A DNA stretch of 64,000 bases. Source: Exiguobacterium marinum DSM 16307. GTDB lineage: Bacteria; Bacillota; Bacilli; Exiguobacteriales; Exiguobacteriaceae. Under the pieces are notes generated by a model, which was given only the letters and a program-made list of their open reading frames with translations, searched no databases and had not been told where the DNA came from. The translations under genes and the position numbers were made by a program. This document shows, piece by piece, positions 35,386-43,755 of the stretch; the stretch's first letter is position 1; every line of letters begins with the position of its first letter. The stretch covers positions 2,497,162 to 2,561,161 of the forward strand of contig NZ_KK211189.1 in the NCBI RefSeq assembly GCF_000620845.1. Reading direction: 5' to 3'.

Positions 35386-36312
35386 TTATAATTTCGGACG
35401 ATAAAATGCTCGATTATCGAGAGCCATGACACGTTCCGTGAACGCACCCGGTTCGACGCCTTCATATGCTTTTTCGAACATGTTCATGCGCGCATCGATG
35501 TTGTCGATGAAGAACAACATCTCCGCCTCAGGAAGTTGAGGCGTATTCGCAGAACCCCACTCCGGTTTACCGTGATGACTTAAGACGAGATGTTGCAACA
35601 ACGTTGTCACTTCACGGTCTGTCCCAAGTTCACGTGACACGACTTCAAGCTCCGATGCCATGAGTGACAAGTGACCGAGCAACTTCCCTTCAAGCGTATA
35701 CTCCGGTGTAATCGCATCGGACAACTCAATGACTTTCGCCAAATCGTGTAGAATCACACCCGCAATCAAAAGGTCCCGGTTCAAGGATGGATACAATTCA
35801 CACATCGTATCCGCGAGCTTCAACATCGACATCACATGAAATGCCAGTCCCGAATAGACCGCATGATGATGTCGAACGGCAGCCGGATATGTGAAATATG
35901 CCTCTTCGTGACGATTGACGACTTCCTCGACAAGACGGCGAATCTCATCGTGTTGAAGTGAGGTGATGAATCCACGAATCGTTGTCTCAAGCTCCGACTT
36001 CGGAATCGGTGCCGATCGTACGTAAGGTGCGATATCCACTTCCTGCTCGATGATTGAAATCTGCTTCAATTTCAACTGTGTCCGCCCGCGATAGTCCATC
36101 ACTTCACCGGCCGCATGGACGATTTTTTTCGTCGCGTACTTCTCAGTATCGGCACTATCCCATAGTTTCGTCTCGATTTCGCCACTCTCGTCGCAAAGGA
36201 TTAATGTTAAATAAGGTTTTCCGTTCCCGGCAAGTCCCTTATAGGATTGTTTGATCATGACATATTGGTCTAGCGTGTCGCCCACTTTGAGCTGACCGAT
36301 TTTTGTCGTCAA
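35386..36312 (-). CDS. yhaM: 3'-5' exoribonuclease YhaM
   Basis: YhaM is a 3'-5' exonuclease for RNA and single-stranded DNA. The 308 residues show an N-terminal OB fold (YKGLAGNGKPYLTLILCD, TKLWD) and an HD domain (HHHAVYSGLAFHVMSMLKLAD with HxxxxxxHxxxM, then GVILHDLAKV, then LSHHGKPEWGS). The frame has ATGs upstream at 36345 and before, but the length and the motif start fit the TTG at 36312, with AGAGAGGTG 6 bases upstream. The gene lies next to prsA, as in the B. subtilis region. Confidence 0.93.
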   Translation of the reverse strand: MTTKIGQLKVGDTLDQYVMIKQSYKGLAGNGKPYLTLILCDESGEIETKLWDSADTEKYATKKIVHAAGEVMDYRGRTQLKLKQISIIEQEVDIAPYVRSAPIPKSELETTIRGFITSLQHDEIRRLVEEVVNRHEEAYFTYPAAVRHHHAVYSGLAFHVMSMLKLADTMCELYPSLNRDLLIAGVILHDLAKVIELSDAITPEYTLEGKLLGHLSLMASELEVVSRELGTDREVTTLLQHLVLSHHGKPEWGSANTPQLPEAEMLFFIDNIDARMNMFEKAYEGVEPGAFTERVMALDNRAFYRPKL

Positions 36313-36423
36313 TGAAAGCACCTCTCTCTTGTTCAGTACCTTCATCTTATCGAAAGTTTGCGACAGATGCCAACATTCCTGACAATTTGGGAATACTATC
36401 AATGTAGCGAATTGGGGGAATGG

Positions 36424-37350
36424 ATGATGGAATGGGATTGGTATACACGACCTGAGGACTATATTTATGTAGATCAACGATATGTTCAAGCTTATACGTA
36501 TTGGCTCGAACAACTGACGACCGCAAACGTCACCAAAATTTTGGTCGAGGACGGTTTTATGTATGGTTCACTCACGCTCGACTATGAACAGTTAGAACGA
36601 GAACCGCAAAAAATTGGACATTACTTCATCGGACCCGATTTTTTATGGACGATCGGTTTTGATGATCTTCATCACGAGTCGATTCTCGCTAAACAATGTG
36701 ACTCTCCGATTGAGGCTTTTTACGAGTTACTTGCCGAGCGGATGAACAACTATTTTCACGGCATCGATGAATTTGAAGAACGGTTGTTGACCGCTCAACG
36801 TGAAATGACGGGACAGGTCCCTGCTACGTTCATGAATGAGATTTTTGGTCTTCGCAGTGAGATCGAACGGTGGTCGGACACCGTCACCCCTTACAAAGAA
36901 CTCGTCATGGCAGGACGTGAGGCATTTTTAAATAAAGATTTACAGCAGTTGAAATCATACCAACTTGCTGATTATCGAGTCAGTCGCTTGCTGACGTTGA
37001 TCAATCATTATCAAGAAGACGTGATAGCGATGACAGACCTCGCCTCCACACTCTCGAACTTCCGAGGAAACGAGATCATGAAGGCCCTCACCGTCTTCAC
37101 AGCGCTGACGACCCCAGTCGTTGCGTTCGGTGCCGTTTGGGGGATGAACTTTAAACATATGCCTGAACTGGAATGGCCGCTCGGGTATGGATTCGCCTGG
37201 ATCATGATTCTTCTCTTCACGCTCATCATCCAAATGTGGTTGAAACGGAAGAATTGGATTGGGTCGTTGTTACAGTTTCCGAATCAGACGACTTCGACGA
37301 AACACCGAACAAAACAAAATGCTAAAAAAACGAACAAAAGTTCGTTATAA
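36424..37350 (+). CDS. CorA-family magnesium transporter
   Basis: This protein of about 308 residues has a large N-terminal cytosolic domain, a long stalk helix (NEIFGLRSEIERWSDTV, FLNKDLQQLKSYQLADYR), then two C-terminal membrane helices with the signature WGMNF (GMN) at the end of TM1 and a KHMPELEWP loop before TM2. It ends in a lysine-rich inside tail. Such proteins form pentameric divalent-cation channels, chiefly for magnesium. Start codons at 36424 and 36427 both lie after GGGGGA. dinB follows after 36 bases and is probably co-transcribed. Confidence 0.88.
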   Translation: MMEWDWYTRPEDYIYVDQRYVQAYTYWLEQLTTANVTKILVEDGFMYGSLTLDYEQLEREPQKIGHYFIGPDFLWTIGFDDLHHESILAKQCDSPIEAFYELLAERMNNYFHGIDEFEERLLTAQREMTGQVPATFMNEIFGLRSEIERWSDTVTPYKELVMAGREAFLNKDLQQLKSYQLADYRVSRLLTLINHYQEDVIAMTDLASTLSNFRGNEIMKALTVFTALTTPVVAFGAVWGMNFKHMPELEWPLGYGFAWIMILLFTLIIQMWLKRKNWIGSLLQFPNQTTSTKHRTKQNAKKTNKSSL

Positions 37351-37386
37351 TGAAAGGAAAGTGATTTGCCCAGGAAAGGTGATGTT

Positions 37387-38478
37387 ATGGAACGACTCAT
37401 CATTCACGTGGACATGGACGCATTTTACGCCTCTGTCGAACAGCGAGACCGTCCTAACTTACGAGGGAAGCCCGTCATCGTCGGAGGCCCACCTCACAGC
37501 CGTGGGGTCGTTGCGACATGTTCCTATGAGGCGAGGAAATATGGCGTACACAGCGCGATGTCATCACGTCGCGCTTTTGCCTTGTGCCCGCATGCGACGT
37601 TTGTCAAACCAAGGTTTCAAGCATATCGCGAAGTCAGCGCGCAAGTAATGGAGATTTTTAAGTCAGTTACACCGCTCGTCGAACCGCTCTCGCTCGATGA
37701 GGCTTATCTCGACGTGACAGAGAATGCGTTATTGAGCTCATCCGGACCCTTTATCGCCCGGTATATTTTAGGTGAAATCAAACGGCGTACCGGCCTAACT
37801 GCATCCGCCGGGGTCGCGCCTTCAAAATTCGTCGCTAAAATCGCTTCGGGATTTGAGAAGCCCAACGGTCTCACTGTCGTCCTGGCACATGAAGTGGCAG
37901 ATTTTCTCGCTCCCCTTTCTATTGAAGCGATGCACGGGGTCGGAAAAGTGACCGCACAAACGCTTTATAAGAGCGGATATCATACAATTGGTGATTTGCA
38001 AACAACTCGCCCGGAACAATTGAAAGCCATTTTCGGACATGATCGTGGACAACAATTATATGAACTGGCACACGGACGAGACACACGCCCCGTCGTCGCC
38101 ACACGGGAACGTAAGTCGATCGGGTCGGAGACGACGTTCGCCATTGATATTGATGACCCGGAAGAAGTGTTCGAACGGGTCATTCCTGAAATGGAGGACG
38201 TATTGCGTCAGCTCGATCGCCGCGAGCTGAGCTGTCAAACGGTCACCATTAAATTAAAGACGAGCGAGTTTCAGGCTCGGAGTCATCAAATCAAATTAAA
38301 CCATCCGACTCATGACCACAACGAGATTCGACGATTGGCCCGACGTCTCTTCGATGAGATGAACGTCATCGAGCCCGTCCGTTTGATCGGACTGACCGTA
38401 TCCGACTTGATTCCCCGAACTGAATCGACACGGCAACTGACATTCGATGAATTGACAAAACCTTCTCTTGAAGAATGA
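37387..38478 (+). CDS. dinB: DNA polymerase IV
   Basis: This 363-residue Y-family polymerase copies past damaged bases. The catalytic motifs are HVDMDAFYASVEQRD (first aspartates) and PLSLDEAYLDVT (catalytic Asp-Glu). Other signs are VGGPPHSRGVVATCSYEARK, a thumb with MHGVGKVTAQTLYKSG, a little-finger domain with ERKSIGSETTF, and near the end RQLTFDEL, a likely beta-clamp binding motif. The ATG at 37387 has AAAGGTG just upstream; a TTG seven codons earlier is not needed. It may share a transcript with corA. Confidence 0.95.
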   Translation: MERLIIHVDMDAFYASVEQRDRPNLRGKPVIVGGPPHSRGVVATCSYEARKYGVHSAMSSRRAFALCPHATFVKPRFQAYREVSAQVMEIFKSVTPLVEPLSLDEAYLDVTENALLSSSGPFIARYILGEIKRRTGLTASAGVAPSKFVAKIASGFEKPNGLTVVLAHEVADFLAPLSIEAMHGVGKVTAQTLYKSGYHTIGDLQTTRPEQLKAIFGHDRGQQLYELAHGRDTRPVVATRERKSIGSETTFAIDIDDPEEVFERVIPEMEDVLRQLDRRELSCQTVTIKLKTSEFQARSHQIKLNHPTHDHNEIRRLARRLFDEMNVIEPVRLIGLTVSDLIPRTESTRQLTFDELTKPSLEE

Positions 38479-38517
38479 ATAACCATTCATTAAAATAAAG
38501 AAAAGGGGGTCATGTGA

Positions 38518-38736
38518 ATGGAAACATACACGGTGACAGGTTTCGAAAATGACGGCACGCTCGTATTGAATGAAATGTTTGAAGCGAGTGACGATCAGTC
38601 CGCAAAAATAAAAGGACTCGACATGCTTCGCGCTGCCGGGCACGAGCATAAAGGGGCACGCATCGTGCACCAGGGGCAGCTCATCTATTTTGAACGGTGC
38701 AAATTACCGGGGAAATTGAAAGGCACGGCATCCTAA
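38518..38736 (+). CDS. YhzD-like small protein
   Basis: This 72-residue soluble protein is beta-rich at the start (TYTVTGFENDGTLVLNEMFEA), then helical (QSAKIKGLDMLRAAG), then beta again (ARIVHQGQLIYFER). The outline resembles the small YhzD family of Bacillus, whose function is unknown; I am only moderately sure. AAAGGGGGTC precedes the ATG. It lies 40 bases after dinB and ends at a 14-bp perfect terminator stem. Confidence 0.6.
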   Translation: METYTVTGFENDGTLVLNEMFEASDDQSAKIKGLDMLRAAGHEHKGARIVHQGQLIYFERCKLPGKLKGTAS

Positions 38737-38737
38737 T

Positions 38738-38774
38738 AAAAGTAGACCGAGGTTATTTTTCTCGGTCTACTTTT
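38738..38774. terminator. Strong two-way terminator
   Basis: A perfect 14-bp stem, AAAAGTAGACCGAG with CTCGGTCTACTTTT and a 9-base loop, serves the YhzD-like gene (+) and the lipoprotein gene (-). Confidence 0.95.
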
Positions 38775-39260
38775 TTATTCGCTGTATTTCTCGTCCCATG
38801 CTTCCTGCCATTCTTGAATATCAGGATGAATGTCCTCTAGCGTTTCTCCGCTCAGGCTATATCCGTTCCCCAAGCCTGATCCGTCGGTTACAGGGAAAGA
38901 TGTCCCTCCAATCACCTTCCCATCCACGACCATCACCGACACTCCAGTCAGGTCGGCGGGAGATTGCTTACTTATCGGATGATCTTTCACCGTAAAGTTT
39001 TCATAGTATATGATCTTGCCTACGTATTCATCCGGTGACACGGATTGTAGTCCCCACGTGTTACGTGCACGATCTTCTTTCAACTCATCTAAGGTTAAGG
39101 TGCTCGTATGCTCTCCTTCGAAAGAGACGATTGGATACTGTTGTTCCTCGAGATACTGTTCGGCCACCCGTCCGTTCTCCGTCATCTCGGGTTCAGGTTC
39201 CACTTCTTCCCCGCATGCAACGAGAAATAGACAGAGGATGAGCATCGTCCATTTTTTCAT
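38775..39260 (-). CDS. Lipoprotein of unknown function
   Basis: The 161-residue product has a lipoprotein signal, MKKWTMLILCLFLVACG, with Cys at residue 16 as the lipid site. The mature part is acidic at first (EEVEPEPEMTENG), then has a beta-rich domain with SVMVVDGKVIGGTSFPV and a C-terminal helix with EWQEAWDEKY. I recognise no domain. The ATG at 39260 has GGAAGGG about 9 bases upstream. It follows the SLC13 permease by 63 bases on the same strand and may be co-transcribed. Confidence 0.78.
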   Translation of the reverse strand: MKKWTMLILCLFLVACGEEVEPEPEMTENGRVAEQYLEEQQYPIVSFEGEHTSTLTLDELKEDRARNTWGLQSVSPDEYVGKIIYYENFTVKDHPISKQSPADLTGVSVMVVDGKVIGGTSFPVTDGSGLGNGYSLSGETLEDIHPDIQEWQEAWDEKYSE

Positions 39261-39323
39261 GATCATCATTCCCTTCCTTCAGCCATTCTCTGATTATTCT
39301 TTTCGTCCCTTCTCAACTCCTGC

Positions 39324-41102
39324 TCAAAATGGAAATAAGAACAGAATCATGAGTATACCGAAGAATGCAGTCAGTAGTTGCAGTGGCACACCGACTTTTA
39401 TGAAATCTACGAATCGATACCCCCCCACACTAAACACCATCGCATTTGTCGGAGACCCGAACGGGGTCATAAAAGCAAGTGACGCCGAAATGGCGACGGC
39501 GATGACGAACGGGACCGGACTAACCGCCATCGATTCCGCAAGTGCGATAGCAAGTGGTATAAACAAGATAGCGGTCGCTGTGTTCGAGATGATTTGACTA
39601 AGTAGGATTGTCGCAATAAAAAGAACAACGAGCACCCAGGCAGGTCCATATCCGGCAAAAGAACTCTCTATCCATTCAACTAACCATGCCATGACTCCCG
39701 CGTGCTCAAGCGCAGTCCCTACCGGTATCATAGCTGCAATCAAGACGAGTGATGACCATTGAATCGATTGATATGCGACATCCATATGACGCACAGCCCC
39801 ACTCAAAATCATTGCAAGTGCCGCTAACCAAACCGCAACGGTCGGGTCGACCCACTCGAATACAAACAGTACCACCATCATAAGCAAGATGATGCCTGCT
39901 GCAAGCTGATGATGACTGGATACGGTTCGATTGGCCACATCGGTCACCCGTTCATTCGAGAGCAATAGATGTGTGTCTTGTTCAATTCGTTCAAGGTCAT
40001 CCCACTCTCCTTGCACCATCAATAAGTCACCTTGTTTTAGCGGGGTATCTTTCAATCGCACTTGCGCAATTTCTTCTTGTGGACGGATCAGTTGTAAGAC
40101 GTTGACATGGAACTCACTCCGTAATCGACTCTCGCCGATGCATTTCCCCACGAGTTGACTCGATGCTGGAATCGTGAACAGCACGATGCCCCCTGCTTTA
40201 TCATTTACAGCTCTTGCTTCAACCTTTTTATAAGGGATTTGTTCCTGATGTGAGAGGGAACGAACTTGCTGTTCGTCCCCACTAACGAGTAAACTTCCTG
40301 CGCGTATCACGGTGTCGGCGCGTGCTGTTTCATAGTGTTGACGTATCCCTTGAATACGTTCTTTTAGAACAAGAATCCCATTATGTGACCACTTCAGGTC
40401 ACTCAACCGCTTCCCAATTAAAGGGTGGGATTTCTCAATCGATATGACATACACGCTCGGACTTGGTGGTTCTTTTGTTTCTTCTTTAGCCCACTCATTC
40501 GAGCTACCTTGATCGAGTAAACGATTTCCGAACAGACGGAAATAAACCAATCCCACGACCATGACGACCAAGCCAATCGGAAGCAGCGAAAAGAAACCGA
40601 TCGGGACTTCCGCAAGACCACGTAACGATTCTGCTGCAACTAGATTTGGTGGTGTCCCAATCAATGTCATCGTTCCACCAATACTTGAGAAGAAGGCGAG
40701 CGGCATGAGATATGTTTTGGCAGACCTTTTAATTTGGCGCGCCATCGCCATGACGACTGGAATGAGTAATGCGACCGTGCCTGTGTTTGACATGACGCTT
40801 GAAAGGAACGTGACGGTCAACATGAATAAATAGAATAACCTCGTCTCGCTCCCGTTGGCGTATGGAATCAATAAGGAAGCCAGTCGTTCTGCCAAGCCAG
40901 AATGAAACAATCCCGCACCGACCACGAATAGTCCGGCAATCATCAACACAACCGAATTTGAGAATCCGGATACCGCCTCACTCGGAGTCAATTGATTTGT
41001 TAAGACGAGACAGAGAAGTCCAATCACAGCAACCAAATCTGCCCGTAGCCATCCCATTATGAAAAAGAGAATCATCCCTAAAAGTATAAGGACAGTAACC
41101 AT
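39324..41102 (-). CDS. SLC13/DASS-type anion permease with two RCK_C domains
   Basis: This 592-residue permease has the plan of YfbS-like SLC13 proteins: a set of N-terminal helices with the conserved MSNTGTVALLIPVVMAMA and FFSSIGGTMTLIGTPPNLV, a cytosolic insert of two TrkA-C/RCK_C domains (VYVISIEKSHPLIGKRLSDL; FTIPASSQLVGKCIGESRLR), then more helices with the second conserved set ISNTATAILFIPLAIALA and TPFGSPTNAMVFSVGGYR. It could move sulfate, dicarboxylates or citrate with sodium. A perfect cre box overlaps its promoter, favouring a carbon substrate. Confidence 0.87.
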   Translation of the reverse strand: MVTVLILLGMILFFIMGWLRADLVAVIGLLCLVLTNQLTPSEAVSGFSNSVVLMIAGLFVVGAGLFHSGLAERLASLLIPYANGSETRLFYLFMLTVTFLSSVMSNTGTVALLIPVVMAMARQIKRSAKTYLMPLAFFSSIGGTMTLIGTPPNLVAAESLRGLAEVPIGFFSLLPIGLVVMVVGLVYFRLFGNRLLDQGSSNEWAKEETKEPPSPSVYVISIEKSHPLIGKRLSDLKWSHNGILVLKERIQGIRQHYETARADTVIRAGSLLVSGDEQQVRSLSHQEQIPYKKVEARAVNDKAGGIVLFTIPASSQLVGKCIGESRLRSEFHVNVLQLIRPQEEIAQVRLKDTPLKQGDLLMVQGEWDDLERIEQDTHLLLSNERVTDVANRTVSSHHQLAAGIILLMMVVLFVFEWVDPTVAVWLAALAMILSGAVRHMDVAYQSIQWSSLVLIAAMIPVGTALEHAGVMAWLVEWIESSFAGYGPAWVLVVLFIATILLSQIISNTATAILFIPLAIALAESMAVSPVPFVIAVAISASLAFMTPFGSPTNAMVFSVGGYRFVDFIKVGVPLQLLTAFFGILMILFLFPF

Positions 41103-41135
41103 GACAGTTCACCCTTTCCCCATTATCACATCTTC

Positions 41136-41165
41136 ATTATAATTCAGTTTATGAAAGCGCTTACT
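41136..41165 (-). promoter_or_regulatory. SLC13 permease promoter with a perfect cre box
   Basis: TGAAAGCGCTTACT (41152-41165) fits the cre consensus TGWAARCGYTWNCW at every position. On the minus strand TATAAT (41141-41136) lies 10 bases downstream, so the box covers the -35 place. Repression by CcpA is expected. Confidence 0.75.
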
Positions 41166-41196
41166 TAACAGGTGTGACAATCTCATCAACAAAAAA

Positions 41197-41220
41197 ACGG
41201 ATAGCCCGAAAGCTACCCGT
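41197..41220 (-). terminator. Terminator after yheA
   Basis: ACGGGTAGC pairs with GCTATCCGT (one G-T pair), with a 6-base loop, then seven T on the minus strand. Confidence 0.9.
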
Positions 41221-41231
41221 TCATCATTGTC

Positions 41232-41603
41232 TTATTGAACTTCATTTTCATTCACCATCGGAGCGTAAAGCTCTTCAAGTGGTTTCATGATGACTTTCGT
41301 TACTTCTGTAACGAGCTGGTGCATGCGTTGCTCTTCTTGCATGAGCTCCATGATCAATTCGTTCTGTTGAACGCTCATCATTTTCGTTTGCGCATCCATC
41401 ATTTCCTGCTCAGAGATTTCCTCTCCTTGCATTTGCTTTTGTTGAAGCGTCATTTGGATGTTACGGAAGTCAGCGAACAACTGGTTCGCTTCCGCATCCG
41501 CATTGACACGATCGTATAAAGAAGAGAGTGTTGTGAACTCTTCAGAATCGCGAAGTGCTTTCTCCAATTGGTAAGCTTGGTCGTACAAGTTTGTTTGTGA
41601 CAT
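41232..41603 (-). CDS. yheA: YheA-like protein (YlbF/YmcA superfamily)
   Basis: This 123-residue all-helical protein matches B. subtilis YheA closely: YDQAYQLEKALRDSEEFTTL, VNADAEANQLFADFRNIQM, LQQKQMQGEEISEQEMMDAQ and IMKPLEELYAPM. The superfamily includes the Y-complex proteins YlbF and YmcA, which affect RNase Y, but the role of YheA is unknown. AGGAGG precedes the ATG. It lies 35 bases after yheB, the same order as in B. subtilis, and a terminator follows. Confidence 0.92.
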   Translation of the reverse strand: MSQTNLYDQAYQLEKALRDSEEFTTLSSLYDRVNADAEANQLFADFRNIQMTLQQKQMQGEEISEQEMMDAQTKMMSVQQNELIMELMQEEQRMHQLVTEVTKVIMKPLEELYAPMVNENEVQ

Positions 41604-41638
41604 GTAACGTCCTCCTAAATACTATTAGGGTTTCGCCA

Positions 41639-42757
41639 TCACAAGATGGCAATCAACCCTTGAATCAACCCAATCATACCACCTAATAGCGCGCCAAGCC
41701 ATGTTATTGCCCGAAACTCCCGTTTGGAAATGGATAATACAATTTCTTCTAGGTAAGACGTATCGAGAGATTGAACTTGTTCCTGAACAATTTTATCAAT
41801 CTTTAATCGATCCATAATCGTCTCCAATTGATTCGTGAAGCGCTCAATGACAAGCGTCACGCCTTGTGGGACGATTTCGTCGACGACACGGGATTCAACA
41901 GACTCCGTATATGTCGATACAGGGCGATCCAACAATTGCGCTATTGGTAAGCGTGAGACTACCTGTTGCACAATGCCATCGATGAGTCGTTTTTCTAATC
42001 GTTCGTCCATTAGCGTATCGACTGATTTTTCACTAAAACGCTCAAATTCGCGCGTAATCATCGTCGTCATTCCGTCACGCGTTGACTGACCTCTTAAAAT
42101 ATTGACGATTTCAGGTCGAACCATTTCGACAAAGTTCATGTTTTGAATGAATCCTGCGATAAATCCGAGTCGACGTTGAACAAACGAATCAACCATATGT
42201 CGAAGCTGTGCCTCACCTTCCGGAGAATAGAAATATTCTTCCGATTTAACAAGAAGCGCATCAACAATTTCAGGAATGACCGCCCGTACGCGGTCCATAC
42301 CTTCTTCCCCAAGTAACTCGAACAACTTTCTTTCTTTTACTTCAGCCATGACGCTCGTTAACTCGTCACGTAACTTGTCATCCGCTAACGTGAGGATGCG
42401 TGCCTCCGCGTTCGGGTAGAGGGGTTCTACGAGTTCTCGAACCGTTTTATCCGAGCGCAACATCGCTTGAACTTCTTGCTGAGCAAATTGGGTGATGTGT
42501 GTCGTCACTTGATCATCTAGCAATCGCTTTCGCATACCTTCTGGTGTCAACAAGTGTTTGACGACGGTCTTTCCTAAACTGGATGCTAATTCATCCCGTC
42601 GCTTCGGAATCAGTCCCGGAGTAAATGGAATCCGGAACGAACCAATATATTTCGGTTCATGTGGTCGGAATAACATTTTAATGGCGAGGAAGTTCGTCAC
42701 ACCCCCAATCGTTGCTCCAATCACAATCATGAGTAAAATCTTCAATATCCCGTCCAA
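41639..42757 (-). CDS. yheB: YheB-like membrane protein (DUF445)
   Basis: This 372-residue protein has a first helix with ILLMIVIGATIGGVTNFLAI, the DUF445 signature KMLFRPHEPKY and FTPGLIPKRRDELA, a long helical middle, and a last pair of helices with EFRAITWLGALLGGMIGLIQ. The function is unknown; it is kept in Bacillales before yheA. The frame runs up to 42901, but TTG at 42757, with GGAGG 8 bases upstream, gives the family length. Confidence 0.9.
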   Translation of the reverse strand: MDGILKILLMIVIGATIGGVTNFLAIKMLFRPHEPKYIGSFRIPFTPGLIPKRRDELASSLGKTVVKHLLTPEGMRKRLLDDQVTTHITQFAQQEVQAMLRSDKTVRELVEPLYPNAEARILTLADDKLRDELTSVMAEVKERKLFELLGEEGMDRVRAVIPEIVDALLVKSEEYFYSPEGEAQLRHMVDSFVQRRLGFIAGFIQNMNFVEMVRPEIVNILRGQSTRDGMTTMITREFERFSEKSVDTLMDERLEKRLIDGIVQQVVSRLPIAQLLDRPVSTYTESVESRVVDEIVPQGVTLVIERFTNQLETIMDRLKIDKIVQEQVQSLDTSYLEEIVLSISKREFRAITWLGALLGGMIGLIQGLIAIL

Positions 42758-42808
42758 ACTGCAAGCCTCCAATCTGAAATATGATACATTGTTGTTGAGG
42801 TGATAGTA

Positions 42809-43651
42809 TTGAATACGTTTGATCGTATTAAATCGATATTTCCGGCCGCTGTCCATCGGTCGGAAGATGCATCTGGTGACCATGACTGGTTCGAGACGCA
42901 AAACGGTACCGTATTTGGATTACCAACGTTCGAATTAACCGAACGTGAACAGCAACTTCTACGCATGTGGGCGACTCCCATTCTTCAGTCAGACCCTCAT
43001 CAGCGAAAGTGGCAAGAGCGTTTGCAGGATGATACGTTTCGCTTTGAACAACCGTTTCGGCTGATTACCCTTTCGCTTCAAGAAACAGAAGAGGAATCAC
43101 TCGATTCATTCATCAGCATTGTACACGACTTCATGCCGCATGCTGAAATGATAATGATGACCCAAAAACATCTCGAACTCATCGAGCAAGACACGTTTGC
43201 CGATCTCCAAGAATTTGAGGACGTATTGCGTGCCATTGCGAGCGATTGCTTTATAGAAGCTTATGCCGTGTATAGCGAACGCCCACAAGGCAACCTAGCC
43301 CACGTGTATCGTCAACATCAACTACTCATACCATACGCGCGTCTCTCTACTAAAACTTACCCTGCTAGTCAATTATTATACCATTATTTACTACAAGAGC
43401 AGGATTCAAAAGAACGGATTCGCCGAATTGCACCATTGCTTGAACCGATCGACCTGTCAACGATTGAATTGCTCGAATCATTGTTCAGCCACTCGTTGAA
43501 TGTCTCACATACGGCCAAAGCGCTGTTCATGCATCGAAACACGCTGAACTATCGACTCGATCGCTTGTTCGAGACGACCGGTTATGACGCTCGAAAGTTC
43601 TATGACGCTAGTCTCCTTCAACTAATGGTCACGTTGCACAAATCCGACTGA
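42809..43651 (+). CDS. PucR-type helix-turn-helix regulator (YxkF-like)
   Basis: The 280-residue protein ends in a PucR/CdaR-type helix-turn-helix, LNVSHTAKALFMHRNTLNYR then LDRLFETTGYDARKF. The rest is a possible ligand-binding or GAF-like region without a clear motif. The PucR-like gene yxkF lies before msmX in B. subtilis as I recall it, the same arrangement as here. The start is TTG at 42809, with GAGGTG 6 bases upstream. It may control msmX or sugar uptake genes; this is inferred from context. Confidence 0.78.
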   Translation: MNTFDRIKSIFPAAVHRSEDASGDHDWFETQNGTVFGLPTFELTEREQQLLRMWATPILQSDPHQRKWQERLQDDTFRFEQPFRLITLSLQETEEESLDSFISIVHDFMPHAEMIMMTQKHLELIEQDTFADLQEFEDVLRAIASDCFIEAYAVYSERPQGNLAHVYRQHQLLIPYARLSTKTYPASQLLYHYLLQEQDSKERIRRIAPLLEPIDLSTIELLESLFSHSLNVSHTAKALFMHRNTLNYRLDRLFETTGYDARKFYDASLLQLMVTLHKSD

Positions 43652-43680
43652 CGGTTTTTGTGCAACTTGTCTATATTCAA

Positions 43681-43723
43681 TGCAAGCGGTTTCATCATAT
43701 AATCATTCTTGTAAGCGCTATTA
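43681..43723 (+). promoter_or_regulatory. msmX promoter with two cre-like boxes
   Basis: TATAAT lies at 43698-43703. TGCAAGCGGTTTCA (43681-43694, two mismatches to cre) lies just before it and TGTAAGCGCTATTA (43710-43723, one mismatch) just after. No good -35 box is seen. The two together suggest CcpA repression. Confidence 0.55.
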
Positions 43724-43755
43724 TAAACAAACAGATCCTTTAGGAGGCTAACGAC

